Positions 50,761 through 61,475 are shown, numbered from the stretch's first letter. The stretch is DNA of 64,000 nt from Thiocapsa sp. (GCF_018399035.1 NZ_CP073760.1:1488001-1552000); one strand, 5' to 3'. Numbers and translations are program-made. Notes: a model not told the origin generated them from the letters alone.

Positions 50761-50827
50761 CGCGGCGAGGTCTTCGGGGCTGGCCGTCTCTCTGGCCTGC
50801 TCAGCTGGGATGCTGATTCCCGGAAAT

Positions 50828-50998
50828 CGCCTTGGCGATTTCCGGGAATGATCATCCCGGCCGTGCGTGTTGCCAATGCTTACCGGGCGACTAAAGTCGC
50901 CCCTACATGTTGGTCGACGGCCGTGCGTGTTGCCAATGCTTACCGGGCGACTAAAGTCGCCCCTACATGTTGGTCGATGCATTCCCGGAAATCGCCTT
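50828..50998. mobile_element. MITE family B with internal 60-bp tandem duplication
   Basis: The standard left end GGCGATTTCCGGGAATGATC is followed by two tandem copies of the 60-bp middle (CGGCCGTGCGTGTTGCCAAT ... ATGTTGGTCGA) at 50858 and 50918, then the right end. This shows how arrays of the inner palindrome can grow. Confidence 0.85.
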
Positions 50999-51479
50999 AT
51001 TCATCAGACGACTTGTCGCTGCATGGCGATGGCTTTAACTTGGCGCGCCACGCGCGATAGGCCGCCGCCAGATCAGCCGCCGCTGCAATGGCGGACTCGA
51101 TTGCGGCAAAACGCGTTTCCGGTTGCTCGGGGTATTCATGGGCGAGACGGTTGCGGATCTCGCGCCAGCCCAGCCAGTTGTCGACATCGATGAAGCCCAG
51201 TTTTTCGAGCCGGTTCAGGCGATCGATCATGGGCCAGTCTTCGAAGGGCTCCGACAGCGCGGCAAGGGTTGCCGGCACCAGGCGCGAACCCAGGGCATCC
51301 TGCAGCTTGCTGAAGCGGAACAGCAGTTGATCGAGAATCCTCAAGGTCTCGGGGTCCGTCTCCAACTCCAGCAGGTTGGCGGGGGGCGCGGCGTGCCAAT
51401 CCTGCAAGGCGGACTCCAGGGTAGCGAGGTGTCGATCGGCTTCCCAAAGAGCTGTGGCGAGCGGGTTGTGGTCGGTCAT
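50997..51479 (-). CDS. HepT-like HEPN toxin
   Basis: 160 residues from ATG 51479 (MTDHNPLATALWEADRHLAT). The HEPN ribonuclease motif R-x4-H-x-Y is RNRLAHEY at residues 109-116. It is helical throughout. Paired with the MntA nucleotidyltransferase by an ATGA overlap; MntA would adenylylate the Tyr of the RxxxxHxY motif and neutralise it. The 3' end touches MITE B (stop at 50997). Confidence 0.85.
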   Translation of the reverse strand: MTDHNPLATALWEADRHLATLESALQDWHAAPPANLLELETDPETLRILDQLLFRFSKLQDALGSRLVPATLAALSEPFEDWPMIDRLNRLEKLGFIDVDNWLGWREIRNRLAHEYPEQPETRFAAIESAIAAAADLAAAYRAWRAKLKPSPCSDKSSDE

Positions 51480-51799
51480 CCCGGGACTCTGGTCAGCACT
51501 CGACTGTCGCGGCGAGCGACACGGATGATCGGCCGGTCGTCCGGCACGCCGGCAGGGGCGATGAGGACGTCGATGCGTCGCTCGCCCAGCAGGCGATAGA
51601 GCCGGGCGATGAAGCGGTGACGCTGCTCGACCAGTTCTTGCGGCGAGACCGGGACGGACGGTTCGACCAGCAGATCGATATCCCCGCCGCGCCGGCTGTC
51701 GTCCAGGCGCGATCCGAACAGGCGGACCGTCGAGCGAGGGGCGAAGGTCTCGCGGGCTGCCCGCTCGATCGCGGCGATTTCTGTCGGGTTCAGGCGCAT
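51476..51799 (-). CDS. MntA-like minimal nucleotidyltransferase antitoxin
   Basis: 107 residues from ATG 51799 (MRLNPTEIAAIERAARETFA). The GSx10DxD active-site motif is FGSRLDDSRRGGDIDLLVE: Gly29-Ser30, Asp40 and Asp42. It transfers AMP to the HEPN toxin and thereby inactivates it. The stop overlaps the HepT start as ATGA. The frame is open upstream for 13 codons but the SD-less ATG used here fits the family start. Confidence 0.87.
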   Translation of the reverse strand: MRLNPTEIAAIERAARETFAPRSTVRLFGSRLDDSRRGGDIDLLVEPSVPVSPQELVEQRHRFIARLYRLLGERRIDVLIAPAGVPDDRPIIRVARRDSRVLTRVPG

Positions 51800-51874
51800 G
51801 CAAGATCTCCCGGCAAGCCACGCGCCGACGCGACGCAAGCGGCGTCGCGGATTGGCAGCACCGTCGCCGCGATG

Positions 51875-52036
51875 TCAGGCCGTCGTGGATTGGGGCAAAA
51901 AGTGCTCATCGATCAGTTGTTCCAGAGTGTAGGGGCAACTGGAGGGGAACGCGTGCTCCGGCAGACCGGTTTCGCCTGCCGCCAGCAATCTGGCGCTGAT
52001 GACGCTGTCCTCCAGATCGCTGATCAGTCGGGGCTT
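51875..52036 (-). pseudogene. DUF29 C-terminal fragment cut by MITE B
   Basis: LKPRLISDLEDSVISARLLA, ETGLPEHAFPSSCPYTLEQL, IDEHFLPQSTTA. The MITE at 52037 replaces the N-terminal 100 residues. Confidence 0.8.
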
Positions 52037-52146
52037 TAGGCGATTTCCGGGAATGATCATCCCGGCCGTGCGTGTTGCCAATGCTTACCGGGCGACTAAA
52101 GTCGCCCCTACATGTTGGTCGATGCTTTCCCGGAAATCACCTTAGG
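52037..52146. mobile_element. MITE family B
   Basis: TTAGGCGATTTCCGGGAATG to CCCGGAAATCACCTTAGG with the standard core. The near-perfect ends suggest a recent insertion. Confidence 0.82.
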
Positions 52147-52197
52147 CTTGGGCTGTTAGGCTCGTGACGCGGAGCGTGGGAGCGAGAAGTCAATGGC

Positions 52198-53226
52198 CTA
52201 GGCGCTGTGCTGGCTGTACCAGGGAAGGGCGATCTCCAGTCCCTCCCCGAGTCGATGGGTGGGTGCATATCCCAAGCGCGTGGCGGCCTTGGTGATGTCG
52301 GCCAGGCTGTGGCGGACGTCGCCGGGGCGGAAGTCGCGGTACATGGGTTGTGCGCCCTGCAGGTGCGGGTAGCGCGGCAGCAGGTGGCGGTGGATCAGGG
52401 TGTAGAGATCGTTGAGCGTGGTGCGCTCGCCGACGGCGACGTTGTAGACCTGGTTGGCGGCTGCCGGGTCGGGCGCGGTGGCGGCCAGGAGGTTGGCCTG
52501 CACGGCGTTGTCGATGTAGCAGAAGTCGCGGCTGGTGTCGCCGTCGCCGTTGATGAAGACGTCCTGGCCGGCGATGAGCGCGGCGGTCCATTTGGGGATG
52601 ACCGCAGCATAGGCGCCTTCGGGGTCTTGGCGTGGGCCGAAGACGTTGAAGTAGCGCAGGCCGATGCTGTCCAGACCGTAGGCGCGCGCGAAGACGTCGG
52701 CGTACAGCTCGTTGACGACCTTGGTAACGGCGTAGGGCGAGAGCGGTTTGCCGATGACGTCTTCCTGCTTGGGCAGGCCGGGATGGTCGCCGTAGGTGGA
52801 GCTGCTGGCGGCGTAGACGATGCGCTTGGCGCCGGCATCGCGGGCGGCGACGAGCATGTTGAGAAAGCCGTCGATGTTGGTGGCGTTGGTGGTGATCGGG
52901 TCTTCAAGCGAGCGCGGCACCGAACCGAGAGCGGCTTGGTGCAGGACGTAGTCGACGCGGGTACAGGCTTGGCGGCAGTCGGCGAGGTTGCGGATGTCGC
53001 CTTCGATGAAGCTGAACCGGTTCCACTGGGCGGCGGTGACCAGGGTTTGGACGTCGTCGAGGTTGTGCTGATGGCCGGTGGCGAAGTTGTCGAGGCCGAC
53101 GACGGTTTGGTCGAGCCCGAGGAGCGTCTCCAGCAGGTTCGAGCCGATGAAACCGGCCACGCCGGTGATGAGCCAGCTGCGTGGGCTCTCGCGGAGGGCG
53201 CGTTGGACGCTGTCGAAACGAGTCAT
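52198..53226 (-). CDS. tviC: UDP-HexNAc/HexNAcA 4-epimerase, TviC type (copy 2)
   Basis: 342 residues from ATG 53226 ([13 protein letters not shown]). All SDR motifs are as in copy 1 ([26 protein letters not shown]). About 97 percent identical to copy 1; differences include TRVDYVLHQ for ARVDDVLHQ and the tail [10 protein letters not shown]. It pairs functionally with tviB copy 3. Confidence 0.9.
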   Translation of the reverse strand: MTRFDSVQRALRESPRSWLITGVAGFIGSNLLETLLGLDQTVVGLDNFATGHQHNLDDVQTLVTAAQWNRFSFIEGDIRNLADCRQACTRVDYVLHQAALGSVPRSLEDPITTNATNIDGFLNMLVAARDAGAKRIVYAASSSTYGDHPGLPKQEDVIGKPLSPYAVTKVVNELYADVFARAYGLDSIGLRYFNVFGPRQDPEGAYAAVIPKWTAALIAGQDVFINGDGDTSRDFCYIDNAVQANLLAATAPDPAAANQVYNVAVGERTTLNDLYTLIHRHLLPRYPHLQGAQPMYRDFRPGDVRHSLADITKAATRLGYAPTHRLGEGLEIALPWYSQHSA

Positions 53227-53369
53227 GAGGTTCCGAGCCGGAGGTCGGCTGTTGGCATTCCGGGTAGGGTGCGGTTGCACCGCGATGGACTGGATCAAGC
53301 GATGGCGGCGAAACGGCATGCGGTTTGCGGCCTAAGGTGGTGCCGTGATGGGTAGGTTTGTTGGGGCGA

Positions 53370-53822
53370 CTAAAGTCGCCACTACGTCGCCACTAAGGTG
53401 ATTTCCGGGAATGCATCGACCAACATGTAGGGGCGACTTCAGTCGCCCGTAAATCTCGGCGCGGGCATGTCGGGGCGACTGAAGTCGCCCCTACCCCTCT
53501 TCGACCTCGGCGCGGGTGTCTCGGGAGCGTGTAGGGGCGACTTCAGTCGCCCATAAATCTCGGTGCGGACGTCTCGGGGCGACTGAAGTCGCCCCTACCC
53601 TCTTCGACCTCGGCGCGGGCGTCTCGGGAGCGTGTAGGGGCGACTTCAGTCGCCCATAAGCCTCGGCGCGGGCATGTCGGGGCGACTGAAGTCGCCCCTA
53701 CGTCGCCCCTACGTCGCCCCTACGTCGCCCCTACGTCGCCCCTACGTCGCCCCTACGTCGCCCCTACGTCGCCCGTACGTCGCCCGTACGTCGCCCGTAC
53801 GTCGCCTCTATGTGTTGTTTGA
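53370..53822. repeat. GCGACTGAAGTCGC array and TACGTCGCCC run
   Basis: Opens with an inverted MITE B end (AAGGTGATTTCCGGGAATGC), about seven palindromes, then ten or so TACGTCGCCC units and the other MITE B end. So a whole array sits between two MITE B ends. Confidence 0.85.
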
Positions 53823-53841
53823 TGCTTCTTCGGGAATCGCC

Positions 53842-54318
53842 TTAGTCCCGGTAGCCGGAATGGGTGTCTTCGGGATCGTCGAGCAGGCTGCTCGGGTCGG
53901 GATCGCACAGCTTGATCGACAATCGGGTGATGCTGAACGGGTCCACGGGATCGCAGTGGATGAAGAAGCGGGCGACCAGGCTCACATGCCGGGGCGCTTT
54001 GAACCGGCCGGCGGTCAAGCCCATCTCGTTGCGACGTGTCCGTTGGGTGAGGTGTTGGAGCCACTTCAGCACGGGCCAGGTCCGGGCGAAGTGGCTCCAG
54101 GGTCGCACGAACCGCCCGGTCGCGACGTAGAAGAGCACTTGGTCGAGGATCGGATCGACGTGCCGGCGCGGCTGGAATCCATGTGCATCCATCGCCTCCG
54201 CGACGGTACGTCGCAGCGGCTCCTCCGGGGCCGGGGCACGAAACCGTTCCCCTTCCGGGGCGTCTTCATGGGCACGCAGAATGAGAAACAGAAAGGCCGC
54301 AACCGAGAACCCGCGCGT
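53842..54318 (-). pseudogene. GWYEYY family, truncated copy
   Basis: Same body as the other truncated copies, but the junction with the upstream sequence is GCGCGTGCGAGAGCAAC, slightly different from 39162 and 44527, so the deletion may have happened twice. Confidence 0.8.
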
Positions 54319-54399
54319 GCGAGAGCAACAACAGGTAGGGCTCGGGGTTAGACCGGGTGCCTTTGCGGCCGCCCAATCCGGCGTCGGGAGCCTAACCGC

Positions 54400-54690
54400 G
54401 CGACCCGTAAACGTCGTCTTCGGGCACGCTACCGCCCTACCCTGTCATGAATAGGCATCAAAAACAAAAGCATGGCGAAATTGCGTCGTCTTCCGTCTAC
54501 CGGAAGGAAGGCGCATCCTATAGTCAGAGATTCCGCGGCAACAAGGATCGAGCGCTCCGATCGAGACGCCCACGCATTCACCGGGGCCGGGCGTCGGACG
54601 CGGAGCGTCCACAAGACACTCCCACGCAGAGCGTGGGAGCGAGCTAGAGGCCGATCGGCCGTTTCCGAATGTGCGACGGGACCCCGGTGA
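54400..54690. repeat. 388-bp repeat, short form
   Basis: Marker ATGAATAGGCATC at 54447, ending near GATCGAGCGC and joined to hairpins. One added base (CTATAGTC) again breaks its frame. Confidence 0.75.
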
Positions 54691-54730
54691 CCCCGGACTC
54701 GGACTCGAAGCGATCGGACTGAAGAACGTC

Positions 54731-55114
54731 TCAGATATCCTGACCGAGATGGACGCAAATGGCATCAACCAAGGCTTGCGCATCAGCGACATCTTGAGCA
54801 GCTTGCGTCGGCCCAATCTCTGCAGCTGCATCGTAATCTCCAAGCTGACGGTCTTCGAAGAGTCGGGTCAGGATGCGTGTAAATCTCGCGGCAAATAGAC
54901 CCGAGCGGACGAAGTCTTTGTTGAATCGTCCAATCACCTGCGCATGGCTTGAGAAGCTGTTCTCAGCTGCAAGATGGAGTGCACTGACGGCATGAAAGGC
55001 GGCGTAGTAAGCGCGGGAAGCTGCATCGCCGTGCATACCAGACGCCTGCAACAGCGCCGCGGCCTCGAGCTTGGATCGCGCCGCGCTGAGCAGCGCCGCA
55101 CATTCAGGCGTCAT
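54731..55114 (-). CDS. HEPN domain protein, partner of nucleotidyltransferase
   Basis: 127 residues from ATG 55114 (MTPECAALLSAARSKLEAAA). DAASRAYYAAFHAVSALHLA is the HEPN PF05168-type helix pair, then FSSHAQVIGRFNKDFVRSGL. No R-x4-H motif, so it is probably not an active RNase. Overlaps the NTase stop as ATGA. Confidence 0.8.
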   Translation of the reverse strand: MTPECAALLSAARSKLEAAALLQASGMHGDAASRAYYAAFHAVSALHLAAENSFSSHAQVIGRFNKDFVRSGLFAARFTRILTRLFEDRQLGDYDAAAEIGPTQAAQDVADAQALVDAICVHLGQDI

Positions 55115-55422
55115 AAGAGAACCGCCTCGCGGGCGATGTTTCGCGCGAGCGGATACCCCTGACTGAGCCGCCACTCATCCTCGGTGCGGACGATGGTAGC
55201 GACCAATGCGTCATGTCGATCAAGAATCTCGACCTGGATGTCGAGAATGCAGTCGCGAACGGCTTGCGTCTTTTCATCGACAAGAATCAAGACATCGTAA
55301 TCCGAGCTCTCGCGCGCATCCCCTCGCGCCCGCGAACCATACAGCCAGACGCCACGAAGATGGGCGCCAAGACGCTGGGCAAGCGATTGCTGTAAAGCCT
55401 TAGTGACCTGATCACACGACAT
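55111..55422 (-). CDS. MntA-like minimal nucleotidyltransferase
   Basis: 103 residues from ATG 55422 (MSCDQVTKALQQSLAQRLGA). Active-site motif YGSRARGDARESSDYDVLIL: Gly29-Ser30, Asp41, Asp43. First gene of an NTase-HEPN pair distinct from the one at 50997-51799. The frame is open upstream for 19 codons. Confidence 0.85.
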   Translation of the reverse strand: MSCDQVTKALQQSLAQRLGAHLRGVWLYGSRARGDARESSDYDVLILVDEKTQAVRDCILDIQVEILDRHDALVATIVRTEDEWRLSQGYPLARNIAREAVLL

Positions 55423-55429
55423 TGGAGTT

Positions 55430-55800
55430 AAAGCCGATACACCCGGTTGATTGTCCTTCGGTCTCAATACACCGAACAACGATGTGTGTCCGTCGAAAGG
55501 CCGCCCCGGCCGATCTGACTCGGGTCACGGCCGAGGTCGAAAGCTCTGTTCATGATCGCGGATCCGCTCATCGACCCACAACGCGGCGTTGAGTCGAAGG
55601 TGATCGAAGCCGTTTGTTGGAAGGTCCGGCCGGCCATGACTCTGTCGCGATGTGTCTTAGCCAGATGGGGGACCGCGTCAATCACCTCGACGTCCCCAGT
55701 GGATCCAACGGGCGGTTTCGCGGAGCGTGGGCGCGAGAGCGCCACCCGCGGGGGCCTCGCTCGGTGGTCCGGGAAGCGTCTGCGGCGGCGCTTCTGGCAC
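55430..55800. other. no gene supported
   Basis: A minus-strand open stretch (VEVIDAVPHLAKTHRDRVMA) has no recognisable domain and no good start. The end carries a GGCGCGAGAGCGCC-type hairpin shared with 21230. Confidence 0.35.
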
Positions 55801-55936
55801 GCTACCGCCCTACCCTGTCATGAATAGGCATCAAAAACAAAAGCATGGCGAAATTGCGTCGTCTTCCGTCTACCGGAAGGCAGGCGCATCCTATATCAGA
55901 GATTCCGCGGCAACAAGGATCGAGCGCTGGGTGTAA
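55800..55936. repeat. 388-bp repeat, short form
   Basis: Marker at 55822; ends at GATCGAGCGC as in other short forms. 55937-56080 holds an unidentified segment with no complete gene. Confidence 0.7.
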
Positions 55937-56079
55937 GCCCAAAGTCGTCATGTCCCCTTCGTGCAAAGCATGTGTAGGCTCAGCAAGCGGCGTCGGTGCG
56001 GCCCTGCGCAAGCTCAGTCAGGCGCAGACGCATCTGCCACAGCTCCAAGACGGAAAGCGCGTTGATGGTGAGGGCCACT

Positions 56080-56584
56080 AACTCGCTCCCACGCTCCGCG
56101 TGGGAGTGTCGCCCCGACGCTCTGCGTCGCGTGGCGCGGGGTGCAGCGCAGGCAGGGCGCGTCGGCAGGGTGGCCGACCGGGATCTGCACATCGTCTCGC
56201 AAGTCGGTTACGGTCCGCACAACGACCGACCCTACGGTTGGTAAGCGGATCAGGATCGCGGTTCACCTGGAACCCGGTAGGGTCCGCTGTGCGGACCGGG
56301 GGCGGCTGATACGGCGTCGATGGTGCGCATGTCATGGCCCGCGGCATCGACGGGGCGGGTTCTGCGGCCTCGGCGTGGCGGCGGTCAAACGACGCTGTTG
56401 AGGTGCGCGGCGGTTGCGGTCCGCACAGCGGACCCTACGGTTTCCCCTCCGGTTTCCCCTCGTTCCCAAGCTCCGCTTGGGAATGCGGCCCGCAAAGCTC
56501 TGCTTTGCGTGTCTGCTCCGGGAAAGCAGAGCTTCCGGTACCGGGTTCCCAAGCGGAGCTTGGGAACCAGTTAACCCGCTAAAA
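56080..56584. repeat. block duplicated at 36040-36998, with empty intron site
   Basis: From 56230 it matches the flanks of the group II intron at 36096-36711, continuous through TTCACCTGGAACCCGGTAGG at 56262-56281: the uninterrupted target. Then the same hairpins as 36715-36998. Confidence 0.85.
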
Positions 56585-57700
56585 TCAGTGTTCCTCGCCA
56601 ACACTCATGTGCCGTACCGCGCGCAACCAATCCTCTCCGTCGGGACTGATGAGCAGTTGATCGCCGAGGTCTTCCAACGTCCGAAGTTCGGCGATGCGCG
56701 CCAGCAACGGTTCGGTCTGCTCGGCGATCGTCAATCCAAAACGACGGCGTACCTGACGGACCAGGATGTGGCGGGTCGCCTCGCGACCTTGCTCAATGCC
56801 TTGCTCCAAGCCTTGCTCCAAGCCTTGCTCCAAGCCTTGCTCCAAGCCTTGCTCCAAGCCTTGCTCCAAACCTTTCTCCAAGCCTTGCTGCATCCCTTCT
56901 CGTTTCCACTGATCGGTCCAGCTTTCCAGATTCTCGGCCAACATGTGATACACCTCGCTCAGTTCGCCAAGGGGTGGCAGTTGCACGCCGGGCAGGCGCT
57001 TGGGCAAGAAGACGCGACCGAACCAGACCGCGAAGTCACGGCGCAGACCGGTCTGTTCCGGCGCCTTGAGCCAGTCGAGCAAGGCGTGCACGATGCCCAT
57101 CGCCTCGTCCGCGCCGCGGCTGGCCTCGAGCCGAAACAGGGCCGCACTGAGGTTGCGCTCGGGCAGGGAGCCGGCGTTGGCGATGCGCTGCTCGTCGAGC
57201 AGCAGGTAAGCCTGTCGCGGGCGATAGCACTCGAGCAGCGGCGGCGCCGGCTCGATGAGCGGCTCCAGCGTCTCGGCAGCACGCCAGGGCGTGACACCAT
57301 TGTAGAGCACCACGGGCAGCACGGGCGGCAGACGTCCTGCGGCACTCAGGGTCCCGGCGCGTATGAGATCCTGGTAGAGCAGCCCGAGGTAGGTCTGGAT
57401 GCGCACGGCCATCCAGGGATCGACGGTGGATTGGAATTCCAGCAGCAGGTAGATGTAAAGCCAGTCGGGGCCCCAGCGCAGGCGCCAGACGATGTCGTCG
57501 GCGCGGTCGCGCAAGTCGTCGGTCACATAGCTCCCGCTGCAGCGCTCGAGGGTCTCGAGGTCGAGCGCTTGGACCCAATCGCCGGGCACGAAGCCGCGCA
57601 GCAGGTCGCGCACCATGGCAGCGTGGCCGTAGAGCAGTTTGTAGCCGCTGTCGTGGGTGGGGCCGCGCCGCTGTGCCTTGGATGTCTTGGGTGTCTTCAT
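56585..57700 (-). CDS. Rpn/YhgA-like nuclease, copy E
   Basis: 371 residues. Start MKTPKTSKAQRRGPTHDSGY. LLLEFQSTVDPW is intact. The spacer reads MQQG, LEKG, six LEQG, IEQG. It ends LRAVRHMSVGEEH. Over 97 percent like copies F and H by eye. Confidence 0.87.
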   Translation of the reverse strand: MKTPKTSKAQRRGPTHDSGYKLLYGHAAMVRDLLRGFVPGDWVQALDLETLERCSGSYVTDDLRDRADDIVWRLRWGPDWLYIYLLLEFQSTVDPWMAVRIQTYLGLLYQDLIRAGTLSAAGRLPPVLPVVLYNGVTPWRAAETLEPLIEPAPPLLECYRPRQAYLLLDEQRIANAGSLPERNLSAALFRLEASRGADEAMGIVHALLDWLKAPEQTGLRRDFAVWFGRVFLPKRLPGVQLPPLGELSEVYHMLAENLESWTDQWKREGMQQGLEKGLEQGLEQGLEQGLEQGLEQGLEQGIEQGREATRHILVRQVRRRFGLTIAEQTEPLLARIAELRTLEDLGDQLLISPDGEDWLRAVRHMSVGEEH

Positions 57701-57805
57701 ATGACTGATCGATTTCCCTCGCTGTTCTCTCGTTCCCTCGCCCCCGCAACGCTCTGCTTTGCGCCTCTGCTCTCGGGAAGCAGAGCTTCCAGTACCGGGT
57801 TCCCA

Positions 57806-58130
57806 AGTGTAGCGGCGACTTCAGTCGCCCATAAGCCTCGGCGCGGGCATGTCGGGGCGACTGAAGTCGCCGCTACCCTTCTTCGATCTCGGTACGGGCG
57901 TCTCGGGGCGACTGAAGTCGCCGCTACCCTTCTTCGATCTCGGTACGGGCGTCTCGGGGCGACTGAAGTCGCCGCTACCCTCTTCGATCTCGGTACGGGC
58001 GTCTCGGGGCGACTGAAGTCGCCGCTACCCTTCTTCGATCTCGGTACGGGCGTCTCGGGGCGACTGAAGTCGCCGCTACCCTCTTCGACCACGGCGCGGG
58101 CGTCTCGGGGCGACTGAAGTCGCCCCTACC
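57806..58130. repeat. GCGACTGAAGTCGC array
   Basis: Seven palindromes in 51-bp units. Confidence 0.88.
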
Positions 58131-58219
58131 CTCTCTGCTTTGCGTGGCTGCTCCGGGAAAGCAGAGCTTCCGGTACCGGGTTCCCGAGCGGAGCTTGGGA
58201 ACCAGTTAACCCGCTAAAA

Positions 58220-59347
58220 TCAGTGTTCCTCGCCAACACTCATGTGCCGTACCGCGCGCAACCAATCCTCTCCGTCGGGACTGATGAGCAGTTGGTCGCC
58301 GAGGTCTTCCAACGTCCGAAGGTCGACGATGCGCGCCAGCAACGGTTCGGTCTGCTCGGCGATCGTCAATCCAAAACGACGGCGTACCTGACGGACCAGG
58401 ATGTGGCGGGTCGCCTCGCGACCTTGCTCAATGCCTTGCTCCAAGCCTTGCTCCAAGCCTTGCTCCAAGCCTTGCTCCAAGCCTTGCTCCAAGCCTTGCT
58501 CCAAGCCTTGCTCCAAACCTTTCTCCAAGCCTTGCTGCATCCCTTCTCGTTTCCACTGATCGGTCCAGCTTTCCAGATTCTCGGCCAACATGTGATACAC
58601 CTCGCTGAGTTCGCCAAGGGGTGGCAGTTGCACGCCGGGCAGCCGCTTGGGCAGGAAGACGCGACCGAACCAGACCGCGAAGTCACGGCGCAGGCCGGTC
58701 TGTTCCGGTGCCTTGAGCCAGTCGAGCAAGGCGTGCACGATGCCCATCGCCTCGTCCGCGCCGCGGCTCGCCTCGAGCCGAAACAGGGCCGCACTGAGGT
58801 TGCGCTCGGGCAGGGAGCCGGCGTTGGCGATGCGCTGCTCGTCGAGCAGCAGGTAAGCCTGTCGCGGGCGATAGCACTCGAGCAGCGGCGGCGCCGGCTC
58901 GATGAGCGGCTCCAGCGTCTCGGCAGCACGCCAGGGCGTGACACCATTGTAGAGCACCACGGGGAGAACCGGGGGTAGACGCCCTGCGGCACTCAGGGTC
59001 CCGGCGCGGATGAGATCCTGGTAGAGCAGCCCGAGGTAGGTCTGGATGCGCACCGCCATCCAGGGATCGACGGTGGATTGGAACTCCAGCAGCAGGTAGA
59101 TGTAAAGCCAGTCGGGGCCCCAGCGCAGGCGCCAGACGATGTCGTCGGCGCGGTCGCGTAGGTCGTCGGTGACGTAGCTCCCGCTGCAGCGCTCGAGGGT
59201 CTCGAGATCGAGCGCTTGGACCCAGTCGCCGGGCGCGAAGCCGCGCAGCAGGTCGCGCACCATCGCGGCGTGACCGTAGAGCAGTTTGTAGCCGCTGTCG
59301 TGGGTGGGGCCGCGCCGCTGTGCCTTGGATGTCTTGGGTGTCTTCAT
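58220..59347 (-). CDS. Rpn/YhgA-like nuclease, copy F
   Basis: 375 residues, the longest copy: spacer MQQG, LEKG, seven LEQG, IEQG. Nuclease core as in copy E, with MVRDLLRGFAPGDW (Ala for Val). ATG at 59347, stop TGA at 58220. Confidence 0.87.
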   Translation of the reverse strand: MKTPKTSKAQRRGPTHDSGYKLLYGHAAMVRDLLRGFAPGDWVQALDLETLERCSGSYVTDDLRDRADDIVWRLRWGPDWLYIYLLLEFQSTVDPWMAVRIQTYLGLLYQDLIRAGTLSAAGRLPPVLPVVLYNGVTPWRAAETLEPLIEPAPPLLECYRPRQAYLLLDEQRIANAGSLPERNLSAALFRLEASRGADEAMGIVHALLDWLKAPEQTGLRRDFAVWFGRVFLPKRLPGVQLPPLGELSEVYHMLAENLESWTDQWKREGMQQGLEKGLEQGLEQGLEQGLEQGLEQGLEQGLEQGIEQGREATRHILVRQVRRRFGLTIAEQTEPLLARIVDLRTLEDLGDQLLISPDGEDWLRAVRHMSVGEEH

Positions 59348-59474
59348 ATGACTGATCGATTTCCCTCGCTGTTCTCTCGTTCCCTCGCCCCCGCAACGCT
59401 CTGCTTTGCGCCTCTGCTCTCGGGAAGCAGAGCTTCCAGTGCCGGATTCCCAAGCGGAGCTTGGGAACCAGCTC

Positions 59475-59745
59475 AAGTGTAGGGGTCGCCCATAAGCCTC
59501 GGCGCGGGCATGTCGGGGCGACTGAAGTCGCCGCTACCCTTCTTCGATCTCGGTACGGGCGTCTCGGGGCGACTGAAGTCGCCGCTACCCTCTTCGATCT
59601 CGGTACGGGCGTCTCGGGGCGACTGAAGTCGCCGCTACCCTTCTTCGATCTCGGTGCGGGTGTGTCGGGGCGACTGAAGTCGCCGCTACCCTCTTCGATC
59701 TCGGCGCGGGTGTCTCGGGGCGACTGAAGTCGCCCCTACCCTCTC
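59475..59745. repeat. GCGACTGAAGTCGC array
   Basis: Five palindromes in 51-bp units, spacers CTTCTTCGATCTCGGTACGG and variants. Confidence 0.88.
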
Positions 59746-59829
59746 TGCTTTGCGTGGCTGCTCCGGGAAAGCAGAGCTTCCGGTACCGGGTTCCCGAGCG
59801 GAGCTTGGGAACCAGTTAACCCGGTAAAA

Positions 59830-60886
59830 TCAGTGTTCCTCGCCAACACTCATGTGCCGTACCGCGCGCAACCAATCCTCTCCGTCGGGACTGATGAGCA
59901 GTTGGTCGCCGAGGTCTTCCAACGTTTGGAGGTCGACGATGCGCGCCAGCAACGGTTCGGTCTGCTCGGCGATCGTCAATCCAAAACGACGGCGTACCTG
60001 ACGGACCAGGATGTGGCGGGTCGCCTCGCGACCTTGCTCAATGCCTTGCTCCAAGCCTTGCTCCAAGCCTTGCTCAATGCCTTCTCGTTTCCACTGATCG
60101 GTCCAGCTTTCCAGATTCTCGGCCAACATGTGATACACCTCGCTGAGTTCGCCAAGGGGTGGCAGTTGTACGCCGGGCAGGCGCTTGGGCAGGAAGACGC
60201 GACCGAACCAGACCGCGAAGTCACGGCGCAGACCGGTCTGTTCCGGCGCCTTGAGCCAGTCGAGCAAGGCGTGCACGATGCCCATCGCCTCGTCCGCGCC
60301 GCGGCTGGCCTCGAGCCGAAACAGGGCCGCACTGAGGTTGCGCTCGGGCAGGGAGCCGGCGTTGGCGATGCGCTGCTCGTCGAGCAGCAGGTAAGCCTGT
60401 CGCGGGCGATAGCACTCGAGCAGCGGCGGCGCCGGCTCGATGAGCGGCTCCGAGCGTCTCGGCAGCACGCCAGGGCGTGACACCATTGTAGAGCACCACG
60501 GGGAGAACCGGGGGTAGACGCCCTGCGGCACTCAGGGTCCCGGCGCGTATGAGATCCTGGTAGAGCAGCCCGAGGTAGGTCTGGATGCGCACCGCCATCC
60601 AGGGATCGACGGTGGATTGGAACTCCAGCAGCAGGTAGATGTAAAGCCAGTCGGGGCCCCAGCGCAGGCGCCAGACGATGTCGTCGGCGCGGTCGCGCAG
60701 GTCGTCGGTGACGTAGCTCCCGCTGCAGCGCTCGAGGGTCTCGAGATCGAGCGCTTGGACCCAGTCGCCGGGCGCGAAGCCGCGCAGCAGGTCGCGCACC
60801 ATCGCGGCGTGACCGTAGAGCAGTTTGTAGCCGCTGTCGTGGGTGGGGCCGCGCCGGCGTGACTTGGATGTCTTGGGTGTCTTCAT
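59830..60886 (-). pseudogene. Rpn/YhgA-like nuclease, copy G, frameshifted
   Basis: Core as in copy F, but one extra base near 60451 (CTCCGAGCG instead of CTCCAGCG) breaks the frame at AAETL/EPLIEP. Otherwise complete, about 351 residues, with spacer IEQG, two LEQG, IEQG and no MQQG/LEKG. Confidence 0.85.
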
Positions 60887-60991
60887 ATGACTGATCGATT
60901 TCCCTCGCTGTTCTCTCGTTCCCTCGCCCCCGCAACGCTCTGCTTTGCGCCTCTGCTCTCGGGAAGCAGAGCTTCCAGTACCGGGTTCCCA

Positions 60992-61475
60992 AGTGTAGCG
61001 GCGACTTCAGTCGCCCATAAGCCTCGGCGCGGGCATGTCGGGGCGACTGAAGTCGCCGCTACCCTTCTTCGATCTCGGTACGGGTGTCTCGGGGCGACTG
61101 AAGTCGCCGCTACCCTCTTCGATCTCGGCGCGGGCGTCTCGGGGCGACTGAAGTCGCCGCTACCCTCTTCGCCACGGCGCGGGTGTCTCGGGAGTGTGTA
61201 GGGGCGACTTCAGTCGCCCATAAGCCTCGGCGCGGGCATGTCGGGGCGACTGAAGTCGCCGCTACCCTTCTTCGATCTCGGTACGGGCGTCTCGGGGCGA
61301 CTGAAGTCGCCCCTACCCTCTTCGATCTCGGTACGGGCGTCTCGGGGCGACTGAAGTCGCCGCTACCCTTCTTCGATCTCGGTACGGGTGTCTCGGGGCG
61401 ACTGAAGTCGCCGCTACCCTTCTTCAATCTCGGCGCGGGTGTCTCGGGGCGACTGAAGTCGCCCCTACCCTCTCT
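60992..61475. repeat. GCGACTGAAGTCGC array
   Basis: About ten palindromes; a long double-oriented unit near 61195 interrupts the 51-bp series. Confidence 0.88.

Noticed and set aside
56414..58117. 567-residue plus-strand frame with LLQALLQALLQ repeats
   Set aside because: Antisense of Rpn copy E running into a palindrome array; the repeat is the complement of the LEQG codons.
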